A stretch of DNA of 64,000 nt from Mesorhizobium qingshengii (lineage in GTDB: Bacteria; Pseudomonadota; Alphaproteobacteria; Rhizobiales; Rhizobiaceae): NCBI RefSeq assembly GCF_900103325.1, contig NZ_FMXM01000004.1, positions 372,001-436,000 on the forward strand, written 5' to 3'. Below, piece after piece: positions 49,544-58,186 of this stretch. The position numbers were made by a program, and so were the translations under genes. The notes under the pieces are model-generated. The model was given only the letters and a program-made list of their open reading frames with translations. It had not been told where the DNA came from and ran no database searches. Every line of letters begins with the position of its first letter. Within the stretch, counting starts at the first letter, position 1.

Positions 49544-50611
49544 TCAGTTCACGTTGAAGACCGGCTTGTAGCCATCCGGCGGCAAGATGTTCGTCGGCGA
49601 AACGTCTTTGATATTGGACGGATCGACAACAAAGATCTTCGGACCGACGTGCTTGATGTAGTCCTTGCCTTCCAGGATGCGGACGGCCTGGTCCACCGCA
49701 ATGCGGCCCTGGATGACCATAGAGTCGGCCGGGGACGCGAGGATGAAGCCGCGCTTGATGCCCTCGTAGACGCCAGGCGTCATGTAGAAGGACAGAAGGT
49801 CGACCTTGCCTTGCAGGCCGCGCTCGCGAATGACGCCCTGCGCGGCTTCCGCCGTCACCGCGGTGCCCGCGATGTAGCGGATGTTGGGATTGGCCTGCAG
49901 CGCGTCCTCGACGAGCTTCAGCTGCACTTCCTTGCCGGTGTCGCCGAACTTGGGTTCCAGCACCTTGACCGCGGAGCCCTTGACGGCGTCGAGGAAGCCC
50001 TGGTTCGCCGCGCTCACCCAGCCGGCACCCGCCGGTCCGGGGAACCAGCCCACCTCCACCTCTTCGCTGCCGGCCGGATGTTTCTTGGCCAGATAGGCGC
50101 CGGCTTCCGAGCCCATCGTGTAGAAGGACACCAGCGACTTCGCCGAGATGTCCGGCGATGAGATGCCGTTGATGACGTCGATCACCGGGATGTTCTTCTT
50201 GTGGATTTCCGAAACAAGATTGTTGAGGCCGTCGGCGGAGATCGCACCGATGACGACCGCTTGCGCGCCGGCGGCGACGCAATCCTCGATCTGCGAAATC
50301 TGCTTGTCGAGCTCGGTATAGCCGCCTGCTTCGAACAGGTTCATCTTGACGCCGAGCCGCTTGGCCTCCTCCGCCACGCCGTAGTCGACACCGAGCCAGT
50401 AGGCGTCCTTCATGTGCGGAAAGGAAACGCAGATGTTCCAGGGTTTCGACGCCTTGTCGAGCGGCACGTAGGTGACATCGACCGACTTGCCGTCGGCCGC
50501 AAAAGGCGGCTCGATCTTGGCCGCGTCGTATGGATACCAGTCGGCGGCATAGGCGGCGCCGGTAATCAAAGTCGCCGCCGTCACAAGCATCATTTTTCCG
50601 AGATTTTTCAT
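49544..50611 (-). CDS. Periplasmic binding protein, TorT-like
   Basis: Type I periplasmic binding protein, 355 residues, with a Sec signal of about 22 residues ending AAYAADW. The mature chain resembles E. coli TorT: KPWNICVSFPHMKDAYWLGV, NLFEAGGYTELDKQISQIEDC, VGWFPGPAGAGW, IAGTAVTAEAAQGVIRERGL and FYMTPGVYEGIKRGFILASP. TorT senses trimethylamine N-oxide for a sensor kinase; here the gene is followed by a sugar-type ABC ATPase and permease, so it is probably the receptor of an importer. No TorS-type kinase is nearby. It lies 64 bp downstream of pxpC. Confidence 0.86.
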   Translation of the reverse strand: MKNLGKMMLVTAATLITGAAYAADWYPYDAAKIEPPFAADGKSVDVTYVPLDKASKPWNICVSFPHMKDAYWLGVDYGVAEEAKRLGVKMNLFEAGGYTELDKQISQIEDCVAAGAQAVVIGAISADGLNNLVSEIHKKNIPVIDVINGISSPDISAKSLVSFYTMGSEAGAYLAKKHPAGSEEVEVGWFPGPAGAGWVSAANQGFLDAVKGSAVKVLEPKFGDTGKEVQLKLVEDALQANPNIRYIAGTAVTAEAAQGVIRERGLQGKVDLLSFYMTPGVYEGIKRGFILASPADSMVIQGRIAVDQAVRILEGKDYIKHVGPKIFVVDPSNIKDVSPTNILPPDGYKPVFNVN

Positions 50612-50675
50612 GTCATTCCCCTTTCTTGTTATCGGCCGCCGCCTTGAGGACGGTTCGGCCGCACTTACCCAAATG

Positions 50676-51647
50676 TCAGTTGAAAACGCTCCTGATTCTG
50701 TCGAGCAATGCTGCCCGGTCGGCGCGGGCTTTCAGCGCGCCGTCCATGTCGACCTTGACGAAACGTGTTGGCGTGTTGGGCTGCAGCTGGCCGATCAGGT
50801 CCATGTCGGCCGAGACCACCGTGCCGACCATGAAGTAGCCGCCACCCGAGACCGCGTCGCGGTGCAGGATGATCGGCTCGGTGCCGCCCGGCACCTGGAT
50901 CGAACCGTAGGGATAGCAGCTGTCGACGATGTTGGAGGGATCCGACCCGGCTCCGAACGGCTGGTCGCGTTCGACGAATTGCAATGGCCGGCCGCCGCGG
51001 AAGCGATAACCCATGCGGTCTGCCTCGGGCGCCACCTTCCATTGGTCGTCGAAGAAGTTCTGATGCGACTGCTCGGTGACGCGATGCCAATAGAGGCCCG
51101 GCAAGACCCGCAGTTCGGCCGGCATTCCCGGTCGCCGACGCAAAGCTTCCGGGACGCTTCGCCCTTCCTTGCCGGAAGTGGCGTTGCCGACAGGCAATTC
51201 GTCGCCCTTGGCGATGGCGCGGCCCTTGAATCCGCCCAGAGCGCCGATCGGATAGGTCGAGCGGCTGCCGAGCGCGATCGGCACGTCGATGCCGCCAGCG
51301 ATTGCGATATAGATGCGCGCGCCTGTCTTCAGGAAACCAAAGCTCAGCACCTGACCAGACTTGACGTTCAGCCCGGTCCAGGACGGCTTTTCCTCGCCGT
51401 CGAGCTTGATCGGCATGTCGGCACCGGTCACCGCGATCAGCGCGTCGCGGGTGAATTCGAGCTGCGGGCCGATGAACACCGCCTCGAGACCGGCCGCACC
51501 CTCGTCATTGCCGACGATCAAATTGGCGGCGCGCAGCGCCAGCCGGTCCATGGCACCGCCCATCGGGATGCCGAGATGGAAATAGCCGGGACGGCCGAGA
51601 TCCTGAACCGTGGTCGAAAGCCCCGGATTGAGTACCTTAGCGGCCAT
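50676..51647 (-). CDS. pxpC: 5-oxoprolinase subunit C / carboxyltransferase-domain protein
   Basis: PxpC/KipA-family protein, 323 residues, homologous to the carboxyltransferase part of urea carboxylase. Family motifs are NPGLSTTVQDLGRPGYFHLGIPMGGAMD near the start, AVTGADMPIKLDGEEKP, and LGSRSTYPIGALGGFKGRAI. With PxpA and PxpB it forms an ATP-dependent 5-oxoprolinase in other bacteria. The start overlaps the end of pxpB by 11 bp. Here a biotin carboxylase and carrier precede the pxpB gene, so the complex may use carboxylation; that is inference. It is the last gene before the TorT-like receptor. Confidence 0.9.
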   Translation of the reverse strand: MAAKVLNPGLSTTVQDLGRPGYFHLGIPMGGAMDRLALRAANLIVGNDEGAAGLEAVFIGPQLEFTRDALIAVTGADMPIKLDGEEKPSWTGLNVKSGQVLSFGFLKTGARIYIAIAGGIDVPIALGSRSTYPIGALGGFKGRAIAKGDELPVGNATSGKEGRSVPEALRRRPGMPAELRVLPGLYWHRVTEQSHQNFFDDQWKVAPEADRMGYRFRGGRPLQFVERDQPFGAGSDPSNIVDSCYPYGSIQVPGGTEPIILHRDAVSGGGYFMVGTVVSADMDLIGQLQPNTPTRFVKVDMDGALKARADRAALLDRIRSVFN

Positions 51648-52512
51648 TGATCATCCCCTCCAGCTTGGCGTTGTAGCCGTCGATGTCCTTCTGGAATTCA
51701 CGCAGGTCGAAGGTGACGTCACTGATTGCCGGGGCAAACCGGCCGGCGGCGACTTCCTCGACGGTATGGTCGTATTCCTCGCGGCCGATCGGCTTGAACT
51801 TGACGATGTCGCCTGGGCGGAAGAACACCATGAAGTCACGGAGGTAGCTGGTCTTCTGCTCCGGATCGAAGATCGGCATCGGCGTGATGCCGAACATCTG
51901 GTAGCCGCCGGCGCCACGCACGGAATAGATGCAGGAAAAGCAGCCGCCATAGCCGATGGTGAGCTTAGGTGTATCGGTGCGCGGCCTGAGATATTTCGGC
52001 ACCTGGATCTGCCGCGGCCGGTCGACCATCTGGTACATGAACGGCAATCCGGCGACGAAGCCGACCATCGACACGAACCACGGCGAGCCGGCATGGGCGG
52101 CGATGAAGTCGTCGACCGTGGCGTAGTTGTTGATGCGGGCGGCGTATTCGATATCGGTGGCTTGCGGATCCTGGTGCCGCTCGCGAAAACGCATCAGCGT
52201 CTCGTGCGTCCACGGATCCTGGTAGAACACCGGGATTTCGATGATCCTGGTGGCGATCACCGGATCGGTCTTGCTGGCCGCACTTTCGATGGCCTGCACC
52301 TCGCGCAGCATGTCGCCGGGCCGGATGATGTCGGGATTGAACTTGATCTGGAACGAGGCGTTCGCCGGGCAGATCTCGGTCACGCCTCTGATCTGGCTGT
52401 CGCGCACGGCATTGGTCATCGAGAGGCTCTTGAAGAACGCCTCCAGCGACATGCTCTCGTCGCATTCGACGAAGAGATGCTCGTCGCCACCGAATGAATA
52501 GCGGTTCTTCAT
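51637..52512 (-). CDS. pxpB: 5-oxoprolinase subunit B / carboxyltransferase-domain protein
   Basis: PxpB/KipI-family protein, 291 residues, longer than the usual 220-250. The family core lies in YSFGGDEHLFVECDESMS, IIEIPVFYQDPWTHETLMRF (the common motif reads IPV.Y), AGSPWFVSMVGFVAGLPFMYQM, YGGCFSCIYSVRGAGGYQMFG and MVFFRPGDIVKFKPIGREEYD. The extra length is an insertion and a C-terminal tail of about 40 residues after PIGREEYDHTVEE. ATG 52512 shares one base with the biotin carboxylase stop (TGATG). Together with PxpC it forms the two halves of a urea carboxylase-like carboxyltransferase. Confidence 0.88.
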   Translation of the reverse strand: MKNRYSFGGDEHLFVECDESMSLEAFFKSLSMTNAVRDSQIRGVTEICPANASFQIKFNPDIIRPGDMLREVQAIESAASKTDPVIATRIIEIPVFYQDPWTHETLMRFRERHQDPQATDIEYAARINNYATVDDFIAAHAGSPWFVSMVGFVAGLPFMYQMVDRPRQIQVPKYLRPRTDTPKLTIGYGGCFSCIYSVRGAGGYQMFGITPMPIFDPEQKTSYLRDFMVFFRPGDIVKFKPIGREEYDHTVEEVAAGRFAPAISDVTFDLREFQKDIDGYNAKLEGMINGR

Positions 52513-53897
52513 CAGGCAACCTCCCTCGCGCCGCCTGGCGAAGCGGCGAATTTCGTTTCCAGCCAGTCCTCGAGAAAACGCGTATGGAAGCGCCCAGCCG
52601 CCACGTCGGCATCGGCCGCGAGCGCCTGATGCAGCGGCACGGTCGTCGGAATACCGGTGATCCTGAGACCGGCAAGTGCCGTGCGCAGCTTCGCCAGGCA
52701 GGCGGCGCGATCGGCGCCGTGCACGATGAGCTTTCCCAAAAGCGAATCGTAGAAGGGCGGCACCGTGTAGCCGGCAAACAACATGGTGTCGAAGCGGATG
52801 CCCTCGCCCTGTGGCACGACGAACGTCTCGACGGTGCCAGGACCAGGCATGAAACCCTTGTGCGGGTCTTCGGCGTTGATCCGGCATTCGATGGCGTGGC
52901 CGGCAATGGAAATGTCTTCCTGCCTGACCGACAGAGGCTGGCCACCGGCGATGCGCAGCATCTCCTGCACGAGATCGAGACCAGTGATCATCTCCGTCGC
53001 CGGATGCTCGACCTGAATGCGGGTGTTGACCTCGATGAAATAGAAGTGGCGGCTGGCATCGTCGTAGAGATATTCGACCGTTCCGGCGCCGCTGTAGCCG
53101 ACCGAGCGCGCCAGGGCGACGGCGCTGTCGCACAGGCTCTTGCGCACATCGGCCGGCAGTCCGGCGGCCGGGGCTTCCTCCCAGACCTTCTGCCGGCGCC
53201 GCTGCAGCGAGCATTCGCGCTCGTAGCAATGAACGAAATTCCTGCCGTCGCCGAGGATCTGCACCTCGACATGACGCGCCTTCTCGATCACCTTCTCGAT
53301 GTAGAGGCCGCCATCGCCAAAGGCCGCCGCGGCCTCGGCCGAAGCTTGCGGGAAATGACGCTCGAAGTCCTCAAGGGTGTGTGCGATGCGGATGCCCCTG
53401 CCGCCGCCGCCGGCGGCCGCCTTGATCATCACGGGCAAGCCGATGCGCGCGACGATCGCCGCCGCCTCGGTGACGTCGGAGACGCGCCCGTCGCTGCCGG
53501 GCACGGTGGGCACGCCGGCCCTGGCCGCGACCTGGCGCGCCGCCACCTTGTCGCCAAGCAGCCGGATGGCCGAGGCGTCCGGCCCGACGAATTTCATTCC
53601 CGCTGCAACCACAGCTTCGGCGAAGTCGGCATTCTCCGACAGGAAGCCGTAGCCCGGATGGATGGCATCGACCTTGGCCGCCTTGGCCGCCGCTAGTACC
53701 GCCTCGATGTTCAGGTAGGATTTCTTCGCCGCCGGCGGCCCGATGTCGATCGCCTCGTCGGCCAGTTGCACCGCCAGCGAGCCGGCATCGGCATGGCTGT
53801 ACACCTGCACTGTCCTCAGCCCCAGGGCCTTCGCCGCGCGGATGATCCGCACCGCGATCTCGCCTCGATTGGCAATCAGGACGGAATTGATGGTCAT
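52512..53897 (-). CDS. Biotin carboxylase (AccC-like)
   Basis: Biotin carboxylase of the ATP-grasp family, 461 residues, similar in length to AccC. It has LIANRGEIAVRIIRAAKALG at the N-terminus, HPGYGFLSENADFAEAV, the glycine-rich ATP loop AAAGGGGRGIRIAHT, ECSLQRRRQKVWEEAP and EVNTRIQVEHPATEMITGLDLV. It carboxylates biotin on the small carrier encoded just upstream. It is embedded in the pxp operon with a 4-bp overlap on one side and 1 bp on the other, so it is not the housekeeping acetyl-CoA carboxylase subunit but a dedicated copy. Confidence 0.9.
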   Translation of the reverse strand: MTINSVLIANRGEIAVRIIRAAKALGLRTVQVYSHADAGSLAVQLADEAIDIGPPAAKKSYLNIEAVLAAAKAAKVDAIHPGYGFLSENADFAEAVVAAGMKFVGPDASAIRLLGDKVAARQVAARAGVPTVPGSDGRVSDVTEAAAIVARIGLPVMIKAAAGGGGRGIRIAHTLEDFERHFPQASAEAAAAFGDGGLYIEKVIEKARHVEVQILGDGRNFVHCYERECSLQRRRQKVWEEAPAAGLPADVRKSLCDSAVALARSVGYSGAGTVEYLYDDASRHFYFIEVNTRIQVEHPATEMITGLDLVQEMLRIAGGQPLSVRQEDISIAGHAIECRINAEDPHKGFMPGPGTVETFVVPQGEGIRFDTMLFAGYTVPPFYDSLLGKLIVHGADRAACLAKLRTALAGLRITGIPTTVPLHQALAADADVAAGRFHTRFLEDWLETKFAASPGGAREVA

Positions 53898-54136
53898 GCC
53901 TCGACCTCGGCAAGCGCCTGGCCGGCCATGACCGCATCAGCGTCGTCGACGAGGAAACGGATCGCCTTGCCGTCGATGCCGGCCGTCACTTCATGGAAAG
54001 ACTTCATCACCTCGACAATGCCGATCACATCGGTGGCGGAAACCGCATCGCCGTCGTTCTTGAACGGCGCGCTGTCGGGCGATGGCCTGCGGTAGAACAT
54101 GCCTGGCAGCGGCGACTTGATTTCGGCTTTGCTCAT
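53894..54136 (-). CDS. Short biotin carboxyl carrier protein
   Basis: Biotinyl domain protein of only 80 residues. The biotin acceptor is lysine 45 in [10 protein letters not shown], a variant of the usual EAMKM motif. The N-terminal [13 protein letters not shown] is typical of AccB ends, without the long linker of full-size AccB. ATG 54136 overlaps the pxpA stop by 4 bp; longer in-frame starts run inside pxpA. Its stop overlaps the biotin carboxylase start by 4 bp. It would shuttle CO2 from the biotin carboxylase to the PxpB/PxpC carboxyltransferase-like pair. Confidence 0.87.
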   Translation of the reverse strand: MSKAEIKSPLPGMFYRRPSPDSAPFKNDGDAVSATDVIGIVEVMKSFHEVTAGIDGKAIRFLVDDADAVMAGQALAEVEA

Positions 54137-54939
54137 TTTGATCCCCTTGCGGCCTGGGTCTGTTGGGCGGACACTTCCGACACCGGTGCGATCCGGATCC
54201 CGTTCGCGACCAAAGCGGAACGCATGGTGGCGGCGATCTCCAGGCAACCCGGCGTGTCGGAATGAAAGCAGATCGACTCGAAATCGATGTCGATGTCGGC
54301 GCCATCGACGGTGCGGACCTTGCCCTCAAGACAGGCGCGCACGACCTTGTCGGCAATGCCGGCCGGATCGAGCTTGCCGACATGCCGCGTGAACACGATC
54401 GAGCCGGAGCGATCGTAGTCCCGATCGGCATAGAATTCCCTAATTACCGGTTGGCCGGCTTCGAGCGCGGTGCGATAGGTCTGCGACATGCCCATGCAGA
54501 AGACGAAGGCATTGGGTGCCACGGTGCGCATCAGCTTGATGAAGGATCGCGACAGCGCCTCGTCGGCGGCGAGTTCCATGTAGAGGGCGCCGTGCGGCTT
54601 GACGTGCTGCAGGACGGCGCCATGACGCCGAGCAAATTCCCTGAGCGCGCCGATCTGATAGACGATGTCGTTGACGATCTCGTCGCCGCTGCCGTTGATC
54701 TTGCGGCGGCCAAAACCTTGCAGATCCCGATAGCCCGGATGCACGCCGATGCCGACGCCGTGCTGGGTCGCAAGCCGCACGGTGGCGTCCATCAGATTGG
54801 GATCACCGGCGTGGAAACCGGCGGCGATGTTGGCGGAGCTGATCAGTTCCATCAGCCTGGCATCGTCGGTGTCGCTCAGCCGCCATTGGCCGAACGCTTC
54901 ACCCATATCGCAATTGATGTCGACAACCGTGACTGGCAC
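54133..54939 (-). CDS. pxpA: 5-oxoprolinase subunit A (LamB/YcsF family)
   Basis: PxpA/YcsF-family hydrolase subunit, 268 residues. Core motifs: [17 protein letters not shown] at the start, [47 protein letters not shown] and [18 protein letters not shown]. It hydrolyses the lactam ring activated by PxpBC. The start is GTG 54939 (MPVTVVDIN) with GGGAG five bases upstream; no ATG fits. It is the first gene of the minus-strand operon, divergent from the LysR regulator. Length is a little above the common 250 residues. Confidence 0.92.
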   Translation of the reverse strand: MPVTVVDINCDMGEAFGQWRLSDTDDARLMELISSANIAAGFHAGDPNLMDATVRLATQHGVGIGVHPGYRDLQGFGRRKINGSGDEIVNDIVYQIGALREFARRHGAVLQHVKPHGALYMELAADEALSRSFIKLMRTVAPNAFVFCMGMSQTYRTALEAGQPVIREFYADRDYDRSGSIVFTRHVGKLDPAGIADKVVRACLEGKVRTVDGADIDIDFESICFHSDTPGCLEIAATMRSALVANGIRIAPVSEVSAQQTQAARGSK

Positions 54940-55035
54940 GTTGCTCCCTTTGCATTCATGCGCCGATCGACAGCGCGGTTCCCGTGTTCTTGTTTTTTTG
55001 AACGTTAACGCGGAAGCACGACATTGGAAAATTCT

Positions 55036-55066
55036 ATTCTCAGAATTTGACTTTCTGATTTTCAGA
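55036..55066. promoter_or_regulatory. Two small palindromes between pxpA and the LysR gene
   Basis: ATTCT-C-AGAAT (55036-55046) and TCTGA-TTT-TCAGA (55054-55066) are perfect inverted repeats 7 bp apart in the divergent intergenic region. LysR regulators bind T-N11-A type dyads in such places. The 55229-54940 gap otherwise shows no clear sigma-70 boxes. Confidence 0.4.
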
Positions 55067-55228
55067 TACCTATGGGCGATGCAGCTGGAAGAGAAAGTGC
55101 TCGATACCGCCAGAAACGCTGGCATTTACTGCAACTCAAAAAGGCAATGGCTGCTCAAAGAAATTGCGTGTATCGTATTTTCCGAAAGTGTATGCCGCCG
55201 ATATCAGATAAACGGAAAGCTGCGTCCT

Positions 55229-56134
55229 TTGCCAATCAGCCTGCGCCAGATCCGCTATTTCGTCTCGACCGCAGAGCAGGGCCAGATTTCGCAAGCGGCG
55301 GTCGACCTCGCCATTTCGCAGTCGGCGATCACCACGGCGATCAAGGAACTGGAGAGCGAGGTCGGCGCCGACCTGTTCGTCCGCTCTCCCCAGGGCATGG
55401 AACTGACCGCCGCCGGGCGCCAGTTCCTGTTCCACGCCTATGACATCCTCAACAAGGTCCAGGAAGCGACCAGCCTGAATGTGCCGGCGAACAACCTAGA
55501 GGGCAGCCTCACCGTCGCGGCGACCTATACGGTGATCGGCTACTTCCTGCCCAACCACCTGGAGAAGCTGAAGCGAAATTTCCCGAAGCTCGACATCCAG
55601 CTTTTCGAGCTCAACCGCGAGGCAATCGAGGAGGGTCTTCTGTCCAACCGGTATGACATCGCCGTGCTGCTCACCTCGAACGTGCTCAATCCGGATCTGA
55701 CGACCGAGACATTGATGGGTTCGCGGCGGCGGCTCTGGGTCGCTTCGAAGCATCATCTGCTGCAGCGGGAATCCGTCGGCCTGAAGGAAATCTCGCAAGA
55801 GCCCTACATCATGCTGACCGTCGACGAGGCGGCGCACACCTCACTGAAATACTGGAGCAAGACACCCTATCAGCCGTCGGTCACGCTGCGCACATCCTCC
55901 GTCGAGGCGGTGCGCTCGATGGTCGCCAACGGACAAGGGGTCGCAATTCTCTCGGACATGGTTTTGCGGCCATGGTCGCTGGAAGGCAAGCGCATCGAAA
56001 CGCTGGTGCCCAGCGACCCGATCCCGGCGATGGATGTCGGCCTGGCCTGGCGCCGCAATGCCCAGTTCACCCCCGCCATGGAGGCGTTCCGGTCCTATTT
56101 CAGGCAGACGTTCTACATTCCGAACAGTCGTTAG
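55229..56134 (+). CDS. LysR-family transcriptional regulator
   Basis: Regulator of 301 residues if it starts at TTG 55229, the normal LysR length. HTH region: LRQIRYFVSTAEQGQISQAAVDLAISQSAITTAI (residues 5-38) followed by KELESEVGADLFVRSP; then the effector domain with LEGSLTVAATYTVIGYFLPNHL, a type II periplasmic-binding fold. A GGAAAG site lies nine bases before the TTG. The frame is open upstream to an ATG at 55079, which would add 50 atypical residues. It diverges from pxpA and probably controls the 14-kb operon. Confidence 0.88.
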   Translation: MPISLRQIRYFVSTAEQGQISQAAVDLAISQSAITTAIKELESEVGADLFVRSPQGMELTAAGRQFLFHAYDILNKVQEATSLNVPANNLEGSLTVAATYTVIGYFLPNHLEKLKRNFPKLDIQLFELNREAIEEGLLSNRYDIAVLLTSNVLNPDLTTETLMGSRRRLWVASKHHLLQRESVGLKEISQEPYIMLTVDEAAHTSLKYWSKTPYQPSVTLRTSSVEAVRSMVANGQGVAILSDMVLRPWSLEGKRIETLVPSDPIPAMDVGLAWRRNAQFTPAMEAFRSYFRQTFYIPNSR

Positions 56135-56298
56135 CGCTCGCAGACGGACACAGATTTAAACGCCCTGGCCCTCCGCGAGGCTGAACGGGATTTGCTTCGG
56201 AAGCAACGACGTCTCCGATCATCCAACCCGTCAGGAAAGAGCGCAAGACGGCGGAAGGTGTCCGAGGCGAATACGGCGACGGAAATGTCGCCCCCTCC

Positions 56299-57177
56299 TT
56301 ACCCGGCAAATCTGGGCTCGGCTATCCCGGTCACGCCGAGACCGGTGATGGCGAACAGGCTGCCGCGCAAGACACCGTCGCCGGGAAATCGCGGCAGCGG
56401 CGGCTTGGCCATCGAGGTCACATACAGGGTGTCGAGCTTCGGCCCGCCGAACATGACGCTGGTGATCTTCTTCACCGGCATGTCGATGACGCGGTCGATG
56501 CTGCCGTCCGGCGCATAGCGCACCAGCCGACCGTCATAGACCAGAGCATTCCACAGATAGGCTTCGGCATCGACAGTCGAGCCGTCGGCCGCACCGCCGC
56601 GGCTGGTGTCGACCCGGGTGAAGGTGCGGCGGTTGGTGGCCGCGCCGGTGGCGATGTCGTAGTCGTAGGCCCAGATCTCGCCGGTCCAGGTGTCGGCGAA
56701 ATAGAAAGTGCGGTCGTCGGGGCTCCAGCACGGCCCGTTGGAGCAGATGATGCCGGAATCGATCCTGGTGACGGAGAAGTCCGGATCGAGCCTGTAGAGA
56801 CCGCCGGACGGCCCCTCCTCCATCGTGTCCATCGAACCGGCGAAGAAGCGGCCGCGCCGGTCGACCTTGCCGTCGTTGAGACGGTTCATTGGCCGGTCCG
56901 GCTCGGGATCGTGGATCAGCGTCACATCGCCGGTGGCGAAATCGAGCAGATGGAAGCCGCGCTGCAGCGACACCACCGCGCCGCTGCCATCCTTCCGCAG
57001 CGCCATCGAGCCTATCTTCATCGGTACGTCCCAGCAGCGGATCTCACGCCCGTCGGCGGTCGCCCGGAACACCCGCCCGTCGAAACTGTCGATCCAGTAG
57101 AGTCGCTCCTGCTCGACATCCCACAGCGGTCCTTCGCCCAGTGTGGTCTTCACGTCCACCACGACTTCGATCTTCAT
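56299..57177 (-). CDS. SMP-30/gluconolactonase family lactonase
   Basis: Six-bladed propeller lactonase of the SMP-30 family, 292 residues. Metal ligands are expected at E15 (LGEGPLWD), in MNRLNDGKVDRRGRFFAGSM, in NGPCWSPDDRTFYFADT, and near AYLWNAL; all these segments are present. It opens sugar lactones in the cytoplasm. ATG 57177 has GGAGG upstream. It is the last gene of the minus operon that begins with the receptor at the right edge. The SDR at 59142 could make its lactone substrate. Confidence 0.87.
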   Translation of the reverse strand: MKIEVVVDVKTTLGEGPLWDVEQERLYWIDSFDGRVFRATADGREIRCWDVPMKIGSMALRKDGSGAVVSLQRGFHLLDFATGDVTLIHDPEPDRPMNRLNDGKVDRRGRFFAGSMDTMEEGPSGGLYRLDPDFSVTRIDSGIICSNGPCWSPDDRTFYFADTWTGEIWAYDYDIATGAATNRRTFTRVDTSRGGAADGSTVDAEAYLWNALVYDGRLVRYAPDGSIDRVIDMPVKKITSVMFGGPKLDTLYVTSMAKPPLPRFPGDGVLRGSLFAITGLGVTGIAEPRFAG

Positions 57178-57223
57178 ACCGTCCTCCTCTGTTTGATGCC
57201 GCGCGGCGATTGGCCAGGCCGCG

Positions 57224-58186
57224 TCAGAAAGCGACCTTGTCGCCGCCTTTCAATGACAGGATCTCGCGCGCCTCGTCGGGCGTCGCCACCTCCATGCCAA
57301 GCCCCTCGATGATCTTGCGCGCGAGCAACACCTGTTCGGCATTCGACTTCGCCAGTCTGCCCTTGCCCGCCCAAAGGCTGTCCTCCAGCCCGACGCGGAT
57401 GTTGCCGCCAAGCGCCGCCGATTGCGCGGCGATGCGCAGCTGGCTGGCGCCGGCGCCCAGCACCGACCAGCGGAACTGGTCACCGAACAACCGGTCGGCG
57501 GTGCGCTTCATATGGGCGACGTCTTCGGGATGGGTGCCGATGCCGCCGAGCAGTCCGAACACCGACTGCACGAAGAAAGGCGGCTTCACCAGCCCGCGAT
57601 CGGCGAAGTGGGAAAGGTTGTAGAGATGGGCGATGTCGTAGCACTCGAACTCGAAGCGCGTGCCGTTGTCGTAGCAGGTGGCCAGAATGTACTCGATGTC
57701 CTTGAACGAATTGCGGAAGACCAGGTCGCGCGTCGCTTCCAGATGCGGCTTTTCCCAGTCGAACTTGAAGGTCTCGTATTTGTCGGCGAGGTGATAGAGC
57801 CCGAAATTGATCGAGCCCATGTTGAGCGAGGCAACTTCCGGTTTGAACTGGGCGGCAGGGCGCACGCGCTCCTCGACCTTCATGTAGGGGCTGCCGCCAG
57901 TGGTGATGTTGATGGCGGCATTGGTGCCCTGCTTGACGCGCGGCAGGAAGCGGGCAAAGGCCTCCGGCGTCTGGTCGGGCTTGCCGGTTTCCGGGTCGCG
58001 GGCATGCAGATGCAGGATCGCGGCCCCAGCCTCCGCCGCTGCGATCGCTTCGGAGGCGATCTGGTCCGGCGTGATCGGCAGATAGGGCGACATGGTCGGC
58101 GTATGGATCGCCCCCGTCACCGCGCAGGTGATGATGACCTTGCCCTTGGTCTGCGCGGCACCCGGCTTGCGGCTCGTTTGCGTCAT
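57224..58186 (-). CDS. BKACE-family beta-keto acid cleavage enzyme
   Basis: Zinc TIM-barrel enzyme of the former DUF849 group, 320 residues. The family's VIITCAVTGAIHTPTMSPYLP opening, the metal motif LHLHARDPETGKP (H59 and H61) and the NITTGGSPYM loop are present. BKACE enzymes react a beta-keto acid with acetyl-CoA to give acetoacetate and a CoA ester. It overlaps the 3-hydroxyacyl-CoA-type dehydrogenase by 4 bp, which probably produces its beta-keto substrate. Substrates of most family members are unknown. Confidence 0.88.
   Translation of the reverse strand: MTQTSRKPGAAQTKGKVIITCAVTGAIHTPTMSPYLPITPDQIASEAIAAAEAGAAILHLHARDPETGKPDQTPEAFARFLPRVKQGTNAAINITTGGSPYMKVEERVRPAAQFKPEVASLNMGSINFGLYHLADKYETFKFDWEKPHLEATRDLVFRNSFKDIEYILATCYDNGTRFEFECYDIAHLYNLSHFADRGLVKPPFFVQSVFGLLGGIGTHPEDVAHMKRTADRLFGDQFRWSVLGAGASQLRIAAQSAALGGNIRVGLEDSLWAGKGRLAKSNAEQVLLARKIIEGLGMEVATPDEAREILSLKGGDKVAF

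Noticed and set aside
56192..56206. Palindrome TTGCTTC-G-GAAGCAA between the LysR and SMP-30 genes as a terminator
   Set aside because: With a loop of sensible size only five pairs remain and no T-run follows; too weak to call.
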